From Segetibacter sp. 3557_3 (lineage in GTDB: Bacteria; Bacteroidota; Bacteroidia; Chitinophagales; Chitinophagaceae), in assembly GCF_004354985.1 (NCBI RefSeq), contig NZ_SMSK01000007.1, forward strand, positions 202,140 through 266,139: a stretch of 64,000 bases of DNA. Reading direction: 5' to 3'. The notes beneath the pieces are model-generated. The model did not search any database. It was given only the letters and a program-made list of their open reading frames with translations, and was not told the DNA's origin. Positions 1-8,746 of the stretch are shown piece after piece (the stretch's first letter is position 1; each line of letters starts with the position of its first letter). The translations under genes were made by a program, and so were the position numbers.

Positions 1-1
1 T

Positions 2-847
2 TCGCTTAGTTCAGGCCTGGCGCTTACTGCAATAGCCGGGGAATTAGCTGGCTGCAAGTCAGCTGCGAAAGCGACAACAGGGGCTAAACCGCTGGGACTG
101 CAATTATATACCCTTAAGGATGATTTGCCCAAAAATCCAAAAGAGGTTTTAAAGCAGGTTGCGTCGTATGGCTATACCCAGCTGGAAAGTTTTGAAGGCG
201 GCCAGGGCATTTTCTGGGGAATGAGCAACAAAGAATTTCAAAAGTACATTGGCGGACTTGGGATGAGTATAGTATCGAGCCATTGCGATATTAACAAGGA
301 TTTTGAGCGTAAGGCTGCTGAGTCGGCTGAGATCGGCATGAAATACCTGCTCTCGCCTCATATTGGCCCGCAAAAAACCCTGGACGATTATAAGCGATAC
401 GCAGAAAGGTTTAACCAACTCGGACAAGTATGTAAAAAGGCCGGCCTCCGGTTTGCCTACCACAACCATGATTATACCTTTAAACCACTCAATGGTCAAC
501 TTCCCCAGGATGTGTTAATGCAACAAACAGATAAGGACCTGGTTGACTTTGAAATGGACATTTACTGGGTGATTACTGCCGGGCAGGACGCTGAACAATG
601 GTTTACAAGATACCCGAACCGTTTCAGGCTTTGTCACATTAAAGACCGGAAGAAAGATGTTCCCGCAACAGACATTGATGCATCGGTGGCCGTGGGAACC
701 GGGGCGATAGACTTTGCTAAAATCCTGAAAACAGCCGGGCAACAAGGCATGCAGTATTATATTGTAGAGCAGGAAAGGTACGACAACACTACCCCGCTTG
801 CAGCAGCTAAGGAGAGTGCCCTTTACATCCGGCAACACCTGCTTTAA
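2..847 (+). CDS. Sugar phosphate isomerase/epimerase family protein (5' truncated by window edge)
   Basis: The reading frame is open from base 2, so the N-terminus is cut off. The first visible residues (about SLSSGLALTAIAGELAGC) look like the end of a Tat or lipoprotein-type export signal, so the protein is probably periplasmic. The body is an AP-endonuclease-2/xylose-isomerase-like TIM barrel: GLQLYTLKDDL near the start, AYHNHDYTF, a metal-site block DFEMDIYW, and CHIKDR near the end. Exported relatives in Bacteroidetes lie in clusters with Gfo/Idh oxidoreductases and 3-keto-disaccharide hydrolases, as here. A TTG at 125 could be taken for the start, but the domain clearly begins upstream of it. 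The exact substrate is unknown. Confidence 0.85.
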   Translation, partial: SLSSGLALTAIAGELAGCKSAAKATTGAKPLGLQLYTLKDDLPKNPKEVLKQVASYGYTQLESFEGGQGIFWGMSNKEFQKYIGGLGMSIVSSHCDINKDFERKAAESAEIGMKYLLSPHIGPQKTLDDYKRYAERFNQLGQVCKKAGLRFAYHNHDYTFKPLNGQLPQDVLMQQTDKDLVDFEMDIYWVITAGQDAEQWFTRYPNRFRLCHIKDRKKDVPATDIDASVAVGTGAIDFAKILKTAGQQGMQYYIVEQERYDNTTPLAAAKESALYIRQHLL

Positions 848-893
848 ACGGAAAACGGTAAACCAGGAGTCACCTAAGCTGGGTCATAATACT

Positions 894-936
894 AAGCGGC
901 TGTGCAGAACCCAGTTCTGCACAGCCGCTTTCTTTT
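894..936 (+). terminator. Strong intrinsic terminator
   Basis: A perfect 17-bp inverted repeat (894-910 and 914-930) with a 3-base CCA loop is followed by TCTTTTTG. It lies 46 bases after the isomerase stop and ends that transcript. Confidence 0.85.
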
Positions 937-1027
937 TGTCTTGCTTTATTTTAATGTTGAAGGAGTTACAAGTTTTTTACTGCATTCCCAATGCCGCACC
1001 ATGGAGCTCAACGCTTAATTTAGCAGC

Positions 1028-1648
1028 ATGGAAATCCCCTTACTGGAAGAGATCAAAAAAACAAGGTCTATCGCTGAAGTAGGCCTACTATACTGCGGTA
1101 ACGAATTTGACCGTGAGCGCTACCTGGAACTGAAAGCAATCAGCATGCGGATGATGAGTGCTGTAACGGGTAAACCTGTTGAAACGCTGGAGCAGGTTTT
1201 CTCCATTGTTGACGACTATCCTACTGCAAAGGTCGATGTGAGGGCGCTGATCTTATCGCCGGATAAAAAGATACTGCTGGTAAAAGAAGGTGTTGATCAG
1301 AAGTGGACCCTCCCGGGAGGCTGGGCCGATATCGGGTATACGCCAAAAGAAACCGCAATCAAAGAATGCATCGAAGAGACGGGTTTGGACGTAATACCAA
1401 CAAGGTTATTGGCGGTTTTCGATAAACGGATGCACCCACACCCGCCGCAGCCCCACTATGTTTATAAGCTCATCTTCCTCTGCGAGCCAACCTCCTCGCA
1501 ACTTTCAGCCGGATTTGATATGCTGGACGTTGCTTACTTTGACATTGATGACTTACCCGAACTTTCCAGGGACAGGATCATCGAAAGCCAGCTTAAACTG
1601 GTTTACCATAAAGCAATTGATGGCGATCGGGAAGCGTACTTCGAATAA
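1028..1648 (+). CDS. NUDIX hydrolase with N-terminal Nudix_N-type domain
   Basis: This 206-aa protein has an N-terminal helical segment (about 1-65) like that of ADP-ribose/nucleotide-sugar NUDIX hydrolases, followed by a NUDIX fold. The Nudix box lies at about 98-120 (GWADIGYTPKETAIKECIEE, then TGL). The core EE pair is present, but the first box glutamate is Tyr104 and the usual arginine is Lys112. Members hydrolyse nucleoside diphosphates linked to another group; the substrate cannot be read from sequence. It stands alone between the sugar isomerase and a DUF6250 gene on the same strand. Confidence 0.88.
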   Translation: MEIPLLEEIKKTRSIAEVGLLYCGNEFDRERYLELKAISMRMMSAVTGKPVETLEQVFSIVDDYPTAKVDVRALILSPDKKILLVKEGVDQKWTLPGGWADIGYTPKETAIKECIEETGLDVIPTRLLAVFDKRMHPHPPQPHYVYKLIFLCEPTSSQLSAGFDMLDVAYFDIDDLPELSRDRIIESQLKLVYHKAIDGDREAYFE

Positions 1649-1776
1649 GAGACGTACTCGTTTACGCCTTAGCCGATTGCCAAATAATAGTTGAGATAAC
1701 TCACCTAACCCAATTCGCCGAAATGATGACTCATTTAAGCCTTTGGTCAGCCATCCGCTTGCACCGTTTGAGGGCA

Positions 1777-2490
1777 ATGGGAAAAAACGTGCAGTCGATG
1801 CTGTTATCAGCAGCTATGCTTGTTTGTGGTGCCGTTACGAATATTAGCCCGGTGAATGCACAATTGAAGGCAAAACAAAGATTGGTCTACTCCGACAACT
1901 TTAGCAAAGACCTTGACACTTCGAAATGGCAGGTGGAAATTGCACCAGTGGGAAATTCATCAGTGTATACGCGAAAAGGTCGCCTTGTACTCGACACCAA
2001 GGGAGGCGTTACCGTCTGGTTTAAACATCAACTAACCGGGAATAACCGTATTGAATTTACAAGGACGGTATTGGTGGATACGGGCATCAACGACCGCTTG
2101 TCGGACCTGAATATGTTTTGGATGGCCACCGATCCCCGCAACGACAGGGAAATTAGAAGAGATGGTGTACTCGAGTCGTACGACTCCTTACGATTGTACT
2201 ACCTGGGCATGGGCGGGAACAGCAACAGCACTACACGTTTTCGCAAATACGAAGGCAATGGTCAACGAACGTTGTTGCAGGAATACACAAACCGGGAGCA
2301 CTTGCTGGAACCGAATAAACAATACCATGTCGTAATATCTGTTAAATGCAAACAGATTCAGGTAATTGTAAACGGAAAGATGATCGTAGATTATACAGAT
2401 GAAAAGCCTTTAAGGTCGGGCTACTTTGGTTTTCGCTCCACCAAATCACGGCAGGCAATCGACAACTTCAAGGTGCACCATTTACGTTGA
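1777..2490 (+). CDS. Secreted DUF6250-type concanavalin-like protein
   Basis: The start at 1777 gives MGKNVQSMLLSAAMLVCGAV followed by a cleavage site near VNAQ, a normal signal peptide. The frame also has an ATG at 1723, which would put 18 poorly fitting residues before it. The mature part (about 210 aa) is a beta-rich, lectin/glucanase-like fold. Its landmarks are a YSDNFSKDLDTSKW opening, a central NMFWMATDPRNDR block, and YFGFRSTKSRQAIDNF at the end, all typical of DUF6250 proteins in Bacteroidetes polysaccharide clusters. A role in binding or cleaving carbohydrate is inferred. It lies beside a sulfatase and GH105 gene cluster on the other strand. Confidence 0.75.
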   Translation: MGKNVQSMLLSAAMLVCGAVTNISPVNAQLKAKQRLVYSDNFSKDLDTSKWQVEIAPVGNSSVYTRKGRLVLDTKGGVTVWFKHQLTGNNRIEFTRTVLVDTGINDRLSDLNMFWMATDPRNDREIRRDGVLESYDSLRLYYLGMGGNSNSTTRFRKYEGNGQRTLLQEYTNREHLLEPNKQYHVVISVKCKQIQVIVNGKMIVDYTDEKPLRSGYFGFRSTKSRQAIDNFKVHHLR

Positions 2491-2616
2491 TTAATCCAGC
2501 CTAATCCAACGTCGTACAATCTCGCGGCCGAATCGCAATCTAAATGCATAACTCCCCAACCCAATACTTCAATACCCAATCCCCTTCTACCTCCTCAAAT
2601 CCTAATACGCACTTGG

Positions 2617-2661
2617 CCAATCCGCAATTCGCCAATCCGCAATCCGCTAATCCGCTAATCC
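2617..2661. repeat. Degenerate short tandem repeat (AATCCGC)
   Basis: Five or six imperfect copies of AATCCGC or AATCCGCT run head to tail in the gap between two convergent genes. A weaker echo (AATTCG, AATCCGCC) occurs near 61005-61035. No function is visible. Confidence 0.6.
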
Positions 2662-2689
2662 AAAATACCCAAACTCCCTCTTAAAGGCA

Positions 2690-2810
2690 GTTGGAATCCT
2701 GTTGAATAAAGATATCGGTATAAGAGTGCGACGCCCGAACGTGCCCTTCGGTTCGGGCGGGCAACCGAAGTCCAATGGCTGTTCCAAAAGCCGGTTCAGA
2801 AAATTCCACG
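2690..2810 (+). repeat. Interspersed REP/MITE-like element, copy 1 (diverged)
   Basis: It shares with the 12.6-kb copy the order GGAAT...AATAAAG...ATAAGAGTGCGACGCCC..., a GC-rich inverted block (CCCGAAC/GTTCGGG), CGGGCAAC, then GCTGTTCCAAAA. It lies between the convergent DUF6250 and sulfatase genes. The outer terminal repeats are not clear in this copy. Confidence 0.6.
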
Positions 2811-2832
2811 CCCTGTTCGTGATTGCCGCTGG

Positions 2833-4281
2833 TTATTGCTTTTTAGCGGTTTCGCCAGCAAGAAAAGGCCAATCAGCGTTGGGCACATGCGCTTCCTGCA
2901 TGAGCTGGCTCATCTTATCAACAATTGTTTTATTGGTACCGGCAACATTCTTTTGTTCTGCCGGATCTGAAGAGAGGTCGTAAAGTTCTATGAGACTGTT
3001 CGGTGATTTTGCATTTAGCCTGATTGCCTTCCAGTTTTTCCAGCGCACTGCCTGCTTACCAGTACCCTCATGAAACTCCCAGTACAAATAAGGTCGTTGT
3101 TCCTTTTGCGACAACCCCTTTAACACGGGCAGGAAGGAGATACCGTCGATATTCTTTGTAGGCTTGCCGCCTGCAATTTCTTCAACCGTAGGATACATAT
3201 CCCAGAAAGTAGCAAGCTGGCTGGTGACACCCGGCTTAATTACTCCTTTCCAGGAAGCGATAAACGGTACCCTAATTCCGCCTTCAAACAAGTCACGCTT
3301 AATTCCCTTCAAGCCGCCGCTACTATTGAAAAACTCAGGATCTCCGCCATGCTCTTTGTGCGGTCCGTTATCACTGCTGAAAATCACCAGTGTGTTTTTA
3401 TCCATTCCACTTTTTTCGAGCTGGGTCATGATCTGGCCAACGTAACTATCGAGCCGGGACACCATGGATGCAAAGGCAGCATGCGGGTGTTCGTCGTAAT
3501 GGTGGACTTCCCCATCACCCTTGCCGGTTGGCGGCTTTACGGGTGCTTCATTGAATTGTTTTACGTAAGATGTGTACACACTGTCGTGGGGCACCACTAC
3601 GTCGGCATGCGGCAGGGTATAAGGCAGGTAAAGGAAAAATGGCCGGCTTTGCTTTTTAGCAAGAAACGCCATAGCCTGTTGCTGGATGAGGTCTGCAGAA
3701 TAAACTGAGTCTGTTTTGAGATTACCTGCCAGGTCTATTCTTTCGTGGTTGTGCCATAGATGATCGGGAAAGTAATTGTGTGCAAGTGTCTGGCAATTGT
3801 AGCCGTAAAATTCATCAAAGCCCTGCTTCTGCGGGTCTCCCGTGGTGGTGATATAACCCATACCCCACTTGCCAAATGCGGCGGTTGTATACGCCAATTG
3901 TTGAAGCCGGCTGGGGAATGTTTTTGCACTGGCAGGTAAGGGAAATTGTCCTTCTGGTTTCATCCCCTTGTTTCCCCTTACGGCCGTGTGGCCCGTATGT
4001 AAACCCGTAAGCAAGCTGGCGCGTGAAGGTGCACACACGGTGCTACCCGCATAAAATTGCGTAAACTTCAATCCTCCTTTCGCAAGCCGATCAATGTTTG
4101 GCGTCCTCACCTTCGACTGACCATAACAGCCCAGGTCGCCATAACCAAGGTCATCTGCCAGGATAAATATGATATTTGGACGTTCCTGCGCAGCGGCTGA
4201 TGCTAGCGTGATAAGCGCAATCAGCAGGTTGGCAAAACGAAAAAAAAGCCTTGAAAAGGTGTTTGCAAAATGTATGTTCAA
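2833..4281 (-). CDS. Secreted sulfatase (arylsulfatase family, Cys-type)
   Basis: The 482-aa protein has a hydrophobic export signal ending near ASAAAQ (residues 18-32). It then has the alkaline-phosphatase-superfamily sulfatase domain starting PNIIFILADDLGYGDLG, whose D43/D44 are metal ligands. The Cys-type active-site motif CAPSR at 83-87 is the one converted to formylglycine by a sulfatase-maturating enzyme, which is not seen in this window. FSSDNGPHKEHGG further supports the assignment. It should hydrolyse sulfate esters, probably on a polysaccharide. It is followed on the same strand by a GH105 gene and other sugar genes; the specificity subfamily cannot be given. Confidence 0.93.
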   Translation of the reverse strand: MNIHFANTFSRLFFRFANLLIALITLASAAAQERPNIIFILADDLGYGDLGCYGQSKVRTPNIDRLAKGGLKFTQFYAGSTVCAPSRASLLTGLHTGHTAVRGNKGMKPEGQFPLPASAKTFPSRLQQLAYTTAAFGKWGMGYITTTGDPQKQGFDEFYGYNCQTLAHNYFPDHLWHNHERIDLAGNLKTDSVYSADLIQQQAMAFLAKKQSRPFFLYLPYTLPHADVVVPHDSVYTSYVKQFNEAPVKPPTGKGDGEVHHYDEHPHAAFASMVSRLDSYVGQIMTQLEKSGMDKNTLVIFSSDNGPHKEHGGDPEFFNSSGGLKGIKRDLFEGGIRVPFIASWKGVIKPGVTSQLATFWDMYPTVEEIAGGKPTKNIDGISFLPVLKGLSQKEQRPYLYWEFHEGTGKQAVRWKNWKAIRLNAKSPNSLIELYDLSSDPAEQKNVAGTNKTIVDKMSQLMQEAHVPNADWPFLAGETAKKQ

Positions 4282-4327
4282 GACAGTTCAATTTTTAATA
4301 GGGTGATTAAAATGGCAATCCCCCGGA

Positions 4328-5770
4328 TTACTCCTCATTAAACGTAAGTTTCACCAAACCGGCTTCCCGCTTACTTAAATAGGGCATGATCACCGCGTCT
4401 TCGGTCAACGGCTGCAATTGGTTGAGCATATAATCATACTTGTCATTTACCCGAACATCCGTTGTTTCCAGCATATTTGCGGCCGATCCGGAAACCATAA
4501 ACAAGCCTTTACGATTTCCTGTGAAGTGTTGACCAACAAGCAGGTAACTCTTGTTTCTGACCATAAACCGGGTAAATCTTCTTGGCTCCAGGTTATACTT
4601 GTCTTTGTCGTTGGCAAACAGGCTGTCAGAAGCCACCTTCAACTGCTCATCGAGTAAACTAAACCGAACAGCCGTGGGAATAGCCGGTGCACCCCGGACT
4701 GCAAACCGGTTTCCGGATAGCATTGGTTGTCCACCACCCGCGATATAGTCAACATAATTGTCGAACTGGCTCCGGTTAACCTGGTTGATAACGGTTGGTA
4801 TCCCCATGGGGCCGCCATTCATAGGTATCCAATGGGGAGACGATCCGTTTAGCAGAAGAAAGTTTGTGTTGGTATTGTTCCTGAACTGGGTTCGAAGGGT
4901 GACGAGTGGTTTTTTTTCGTGTAAATACTTATCGAGTTGACTGATAAAAATTGTTCGCACCCGCCCACCATAGTAGCTGTCGCGCACCAGCGCATAAACA
5001 GTAACGCTTGAGTCGTCGCGATTGTAGTTGAAGTTTGCCTGCGTGTACATGTTTGCCACGCTGTTAAACGTGGTGCCGATTACAACCCCTGAGTCAAGGT
5101 TGACCTTTAGCATTTCAAGTGCGAAGTTTATTCCATCACGCGACGATTTCAGCAGCAGCATTTCGCGCTTGCTAATAACATTCACCTGCTGAAGCCGGTC
5201 ATAACTCCCGAAGACATAAGAAACGCTTTTTTTCCAGGTCACTGTCATAGCGGTATCCACATGTATCAGTATGCTGGCAACCTTCTCAAGCGCTTTGTAG
5301 TAAGTATGCGAAACCACACAGAGGTGGGAATCCATTGCTGTTAGCTGCAAACTTCCATTACCTTTTACAAACTCAGCACTGATCACTTGCTTGAAAGCGG
5401 GGGTTAACGACCTGGCATTCCCCTCCCGGTCAATTTTCCAGAGTTCGTGTAATGTAGTGTTAGGAATATGGATATAGAGGTAATAAAAATCTGCGATCGG
5501 GATAACTTTAAAATCTGCGTTGCTAGCGAGCTTGAAAGGGAACTCTTTCTTTGAAATGAATTTTAGCTGCTGGTCAAAAATGTAGATCGCGGGTTTCTTT
5601 TTATAAGCGAGGCCCAGCAGGTGATGATAACCTCCGATGTTGGACACCAACTGCATTGCATCGGGGTAATTGACAATGGCAGACTGCCTGCTGTATTGAA
5701 TCTTCTGGCTTGCTGCCGGCAAATACAACAGGGATAGAACAGCCACTACACTGGTATACAGCTTCCTCAT
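4328..5770 (-). CDS. Secreted protein of unknown function, 480 aa
   Basis: I do not recognise this family. The N-terminus MRKLYTSVVAVLSLLYLPAA followed by SQ is a clear Sec signal peptide, so the protein is exported. The rest is rich in beta strands, with repeating stretches of hydrophobic and Asp/Asn-rich residues such as AIYIFDQQLKFISK and LWKIDREGNARSLT. These resemble beta-propeller blades, though no blade motif is regular enough to count. There is no transmembrane segment after the signal. It sits between the GH105 and sulfatase genes (46 bases from the sulfatase start), so it is probably co-transcribed with them. Confidence 0.75.
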   Translation of the reverse strand: MRKLYTSVVAVLSLLYLPAASQKIQYSRQSAIVNYPDAMQLVSNIGGYHHLLGLAYKKKPAIYIFDQQLKFISKKEFPFKLASNADFKVIPIADFYYLYIHIPNTTLHELWKIDREGNARSLTPAFKQVISAEFVKGNGSLQLTAMDSHLCVVSHTYYKALEKVASILIHVDTAMTVTWKKSVSYVFGSYDRLQQVNVISKREMLLLKSSRDGINFALEMLKVNLDSGVVIGTTFNSVANMYTQANFNYNRDDSSVTVYALVRDSYYGGRVRTIFISQLDKYLHEKKPLVTLRTQFRNNTNTNFLLLNGSSPHWIPMNGGPMGIPTVINQVNRSQFDNYVDYIAGGGQPMLSGNRFAVRGAPAIPTAVRFSLLDEQLKVASDSLFANDKDKYNLEPRRFTRFMVRNKSYLLVGQHFTGNRKGLFMVSGSAANMLETTDVRVNDKYDYMLNQLQPLTEDAVIMPYLSKREAGLVKLTFNEE

Positions 5771-5849
5771 TGTTTTCTACTTTCGTATAATCCCCGTTTG
5801 ATCATCCTGAACATACAACCATTCGGCCGAAAAGGTGGCTTAAGATAAC

Positions 5850-6980
5850 CTATTTTAGTTTATATACCTCCGTTCCCGCGAGCAAAAAACAGCCGAGACC
5901 ATAGTCTTCGAAGTCGGGCTTACTTGTATAACTAACCGGCTGACCATCTTTTGGTTCTTTGCCGGTACCTTGTACATAACCCAGGAAACCGTTTGGATGA
6001 ACAGCATCTTTTGTCATTGCTTTCCATGCTTTTACTACTACGGGATAATAGGTCTTGCGATCAAAGATACCCTTGTTTAAACCCCAGGCAAACCCATAGG
6101 CAAACAAAGCTGTTCCTGACGTTTCTTTACCGCCGAAGTTCGTAGAGTCGTGCAGGCTGACATTCCAGAAACCATCTTTGCGCTGGAGCGGGATCAGTGC
6201 ATCTGCCATGTTTTTGAAATCCGTCATGTACTCATTGTAGTGCGGATCATTTTCCGGGAGCATATCGAGGGTTCTCACCAAAGCAGCGAATACCCAACCA
6301 TTTCCCCGGCTCCAGTAGCAGTCCTCGCCATTGGGTTCCTTATAGGGTGGAACAAAATCTTTGTCGCGCCACCACAATCGATCAGCAGGATTATACAAGC
6401 CTTTTCCACCATGCTGGTATTTCGAAAACGCGTACAGGTCGTACATCTTCCTGAAGTAATTGGTATCGCTGTACAGCACACCCAGTCGGGTAAATACCGG
6501 CATCGCCATTTGAAGCGCATCTATCCAGTTCCAATCGTCGTTTTTCTCACTTTTCACCATGAGGTCGATAGACGTTTTTATGTCTTTTATCCTTTCAGGT
6601 TTCTTATCGATCCGGTATAAATCGATGTAGGTCTGACCGCAAGCCTGGTCATCAGCGTTCCGGGTGGTTGGCGAACTGCGAAGACCCCAGTTGTGTTTTT
6701 CACCCCAGCTTACGGCATAGTCATAATATTTCTTTTGAGGATCAATTGCGTGCAGTGCCATTAAACCTTCGTAATACACTGCCCGGGTCCAGATATTACT
6801 GGGCCTTTCCCGGTTTGTAACAATAGGTTTGCCCGGATCCGGCCAGGTATTCATGAAATATTGGTTTGTCAGCCGGAGTGACTTTAAAATTTTCTTTGAT
6901 GAAGGAAGACGTTGAGCGTCAACTCGAATCAACGATGCCGAAGCAAAAAGCAGGGTGAGAAAAAATTTTCTGGAAGTCAT
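5850..6980 (-). CDS. GH88/GH105 unsaturated glycuronyl hydrolase (YteR/YesR-like)
   Basis: Starting at 6980 the protein is 376 aa with a signal peptide MTSRKFFLTLLFASASLIRV followed by DAQ. An upstream ATG at 7034 in the same frame would add a poor 18-residue tail. The fold is an (alpha/alpha)6 barrel. Family marks are WTRAVYYEGLMAL, the NADDQ block (D110/D111) around the expected catalytic aspartate, NWIDALQMAMP, WSRGNGWVFAAL and the late KETSGTALFAYG. Such enzymes remove unsaturated uronic acids from oligosaccharides made by polysaccharide lyases. With the nearby sulfatase it suggests use of a pectic or sulfated uronate polysaccharide; the exact substrate is inference. Confidence 0.9.
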   Translation of the reverse strand: MTSRKFFLTLLFASASLIRVDAQRLPSSKKILKSLRLTNQYFMNTWPDPGKPIVTNRERPSNIWTRAVYYEGLMALHAIDPQKKYYDYAVSWGEKHNWGLRSSPTTRNADDQACGQTYIDLYRIDKKPERIKDIKTSIDLMVKSEKNDDWNWIDALQMAMPVFTRLGVLYSDTNYFRKMYDLYAFSKYQHGGKGLYNPADRLWWRDKDFVPPYKEPNGEDCYWSRGNGWVFAALVRTLDMLPENDPHYNEYMTDFKNMADALIPLQRKDGFWNVSLHDSTNFGGKETSGTALFAYGFAWGLNKGIFDRKTYYPVVVKAWKAMTKDAVHPNGFLGYVQGTGKEPKDGQPVSYTSKPDFEDYGLGCFLLAGTEVYKLK

Positions 6981-7301
6981 TAGCAAGCGATTTTTAGATG
7001 CCACTATGTTAGCTGATATAGCAACAGTAATCATCCTGTAGTATCCTGTGAATATACCAATCCCACCACTACCGGGAAAGGAATAAATACAGCTTTTGCA
7101 GCTACCCGGATGTTCAAACAGCGGTGCAATAAGAGCCTTGAATTTTTAAATGCTTAAATGGCCACTAACCCATTTTACTACAATCCAGCAGATTAGTCTG
7201 GTTACTTTATACCAATGTGAAGATTATTTGGTTACTTTTACAAACAAAGCTGGTGTTTTTAGCAGCTTTAAGGAAAAAAGTTACATATTCCGTTTATTCT
7301 A

Positions 7302-7631
7302 ATGCAAACCAACATGAAAGAGCACTTCCAAACCTTAATCAATCTCCGGCAACATTCGTTACAATTCAATTCATGTAATGGCTACGGCGAAATTAATCGT
7401 GTGCTTAGCCAATACACCAACGTGCTTCATAACCTTAGCAGCCACAGCGATCATTACAAAACCGTTGCCAAATGGTATTACCACGATATCACCTCTATCA
7501 GGGATAACATACAACGTTCGGTAGACGCAACGGAACTCTCAGAAAAGGTGCATGCATTTGAGTGTGCCGGAAGTGAGCTCAAAGCAAACATCGACGCGCT
7601 GGCTTACCTCGTGAAACCTCAACAGGATTAG
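7302..7631 (+). CDS. Small hypothetical protein, 109 aa
   Basis: It is not recognised as a known family. The sequence is soluble and mainly helical, with many His and Asn residues, no signal peptide and no membrane segment. A second in-frame ATG is at 7314. It is flanked by minus-strand genes on both sides, and no plausible longer frame overlaps it on the other strand. Coding status rests on the open frame and ordinary residue composition, so confidence is moderate. Confidence 0.6.
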   Translation: MQTNMKEHFQTLINLRQHSLQFNSCNGYGEINRVLSQYTNVLHNLSSHSDHYKTVAKWYYHDITSIRDNIQRSVDATELSEKVHAFECAGSELKANIDALAYLVKPQQD

Positions 7632-7661
7632 TCGCGCCTTTCAAAATTTTAAATTGGTGTT

Positions 7662-8708
7662 TTACATCTTACCAAAAGATGATGCAAGTTTGTTAAGCGT
7701 TTCAGGCGAAATGCTTTTACTTCCGTTATCAACCACCAACCGGTGCTTAAATGTTACCGACTCACCCTTATTTAGCTTTAGATTGGTACTCTTTTGATCA
7801 TTGGTAAAAACCTTTTCACCTAGGGGATTAGCTGCAAATAACCCATATCCCCGGGCATGCCAGTAAGTGGGGTAGTTTACATTTTTAGGATGGTCGATGA
7901 TGGCTACCGTAACTGAGTCAGCCGACATTTTTCCAAACATTTTCACCCAGGCTGCCCTTGTACCCCAAACCTCATTGCCAGCTTTACCTGCGCTCGACAA
8001 CATATTTCCATTGGCAACCTTGTCGGTTCCACCTTTTACCACAGTGACATTGCCCTTGTCATCCGTAAACTTCTGATCCTCGTCCGTAGGTATTTGCAGT
8101 TCGTGCGCAACACGTATTGCAAATAGACCATCTTTAACGTCGGTAAATACCACTTCGGTGCTGGCGGTAAGCGTTGTAAACCGGTCAATGATCCGCTGGC
8201 TCCCGCTTGCGCTGAATTCATAACGTGTAGTCTCTTCCAACAACACTTTGTTTTTATGGTCGGTCCAGTTTGCATGGTACGCCAGGACCCCCGTTTGACC
8301 ACCCGTTGTTTCCAGTATTTTGTCGGTTTTCACCCAGCCATATTTTGGTTTTCTTTCCGGAGGAATAGCATAGGAGTTGTTCCAGAAATCAAGACCGTTT
8401 ACATTTTCGAAATTGAACCAAATTCCAATGTGGTGGGGATGGTCAATCGGATCACCGGGTTTCGTGTTTAAAGGAAAGCCGCGGGTGACTGCAACTCCGT
8501 TGGATGCATTCACGGGATACAAGACCGGCTTCTCGAGTGTGTCGGGATATAGGAAGCTGGTAAAAAGTTTCTCGCCTACAAAGATGTTGATCTTATTGGT
8601 TTTGGACTCCTTAACCAGTCGTATAAGCTCACGCCGCTGGGCATGTGCAACCAACAAGCTCGCGGTACAAATCACCGCCAGTGCAATTACACGTGCTACT
8701 TTCAACAT
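7662..8708 (-). CDS. Secreted DUF6807 (PmoA-like) protein
   Basis: The 348-aa protein has a signal peptide (MLKVARVIALAVICTASLLV, cleavage near AHAQ). Its domain carries the family hallmark DHPHHIGIWFNFENVNGLDFW (positions about 99-119; H-rich block) and a late HARGYGLFAANPLGEKVF. DUF6807 proteins have a galactose-mutarotase-like beta-sandwich fold and are common beside Gfo/Idh dehydrogenases in Bacteroidetes and Planctomycetes sugar clusters. The gene lies 38 bases after the Gfo/Idh gene on the same strand and is probably in its operon. Enzymatic activity is not established. Confidence 0.85.
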   Translation of the reverse strand: MLKVARVIALAVICTASLLVAHAQRRELIRLVKESKTNKINIFVGEKLFTSFLYPDTLEKPVLYPVNASNGVAVTRGFPLNTKPGDPIDHPHHIGIWFNFENVNGLDFWNNSYAIPPERKPKYGWVKTDKILETTGGQTGVLAYHANWTDHKNKVLLEETTRYEFSASGSQRIIDRFTTLTASTEVVFTDVKDGLFAIRVAHELQIPTDEDQKFTDDKGNVTVVKGGTDKVANGNMLSSAGKAGNEVWGTRAAWVKMFGKMSADSVTVAIIDHPKNVNYPTYWHARGYGLFAANPLGEKVFTNDQKSTNLKLNKGESVTFKHRLVVDNGSKSISPETLNKLASSFGKM

Positions 8709-8746
8709 CAGTAATGGTATTTGTTGGCCCAGGGGCTGCCCACTTC

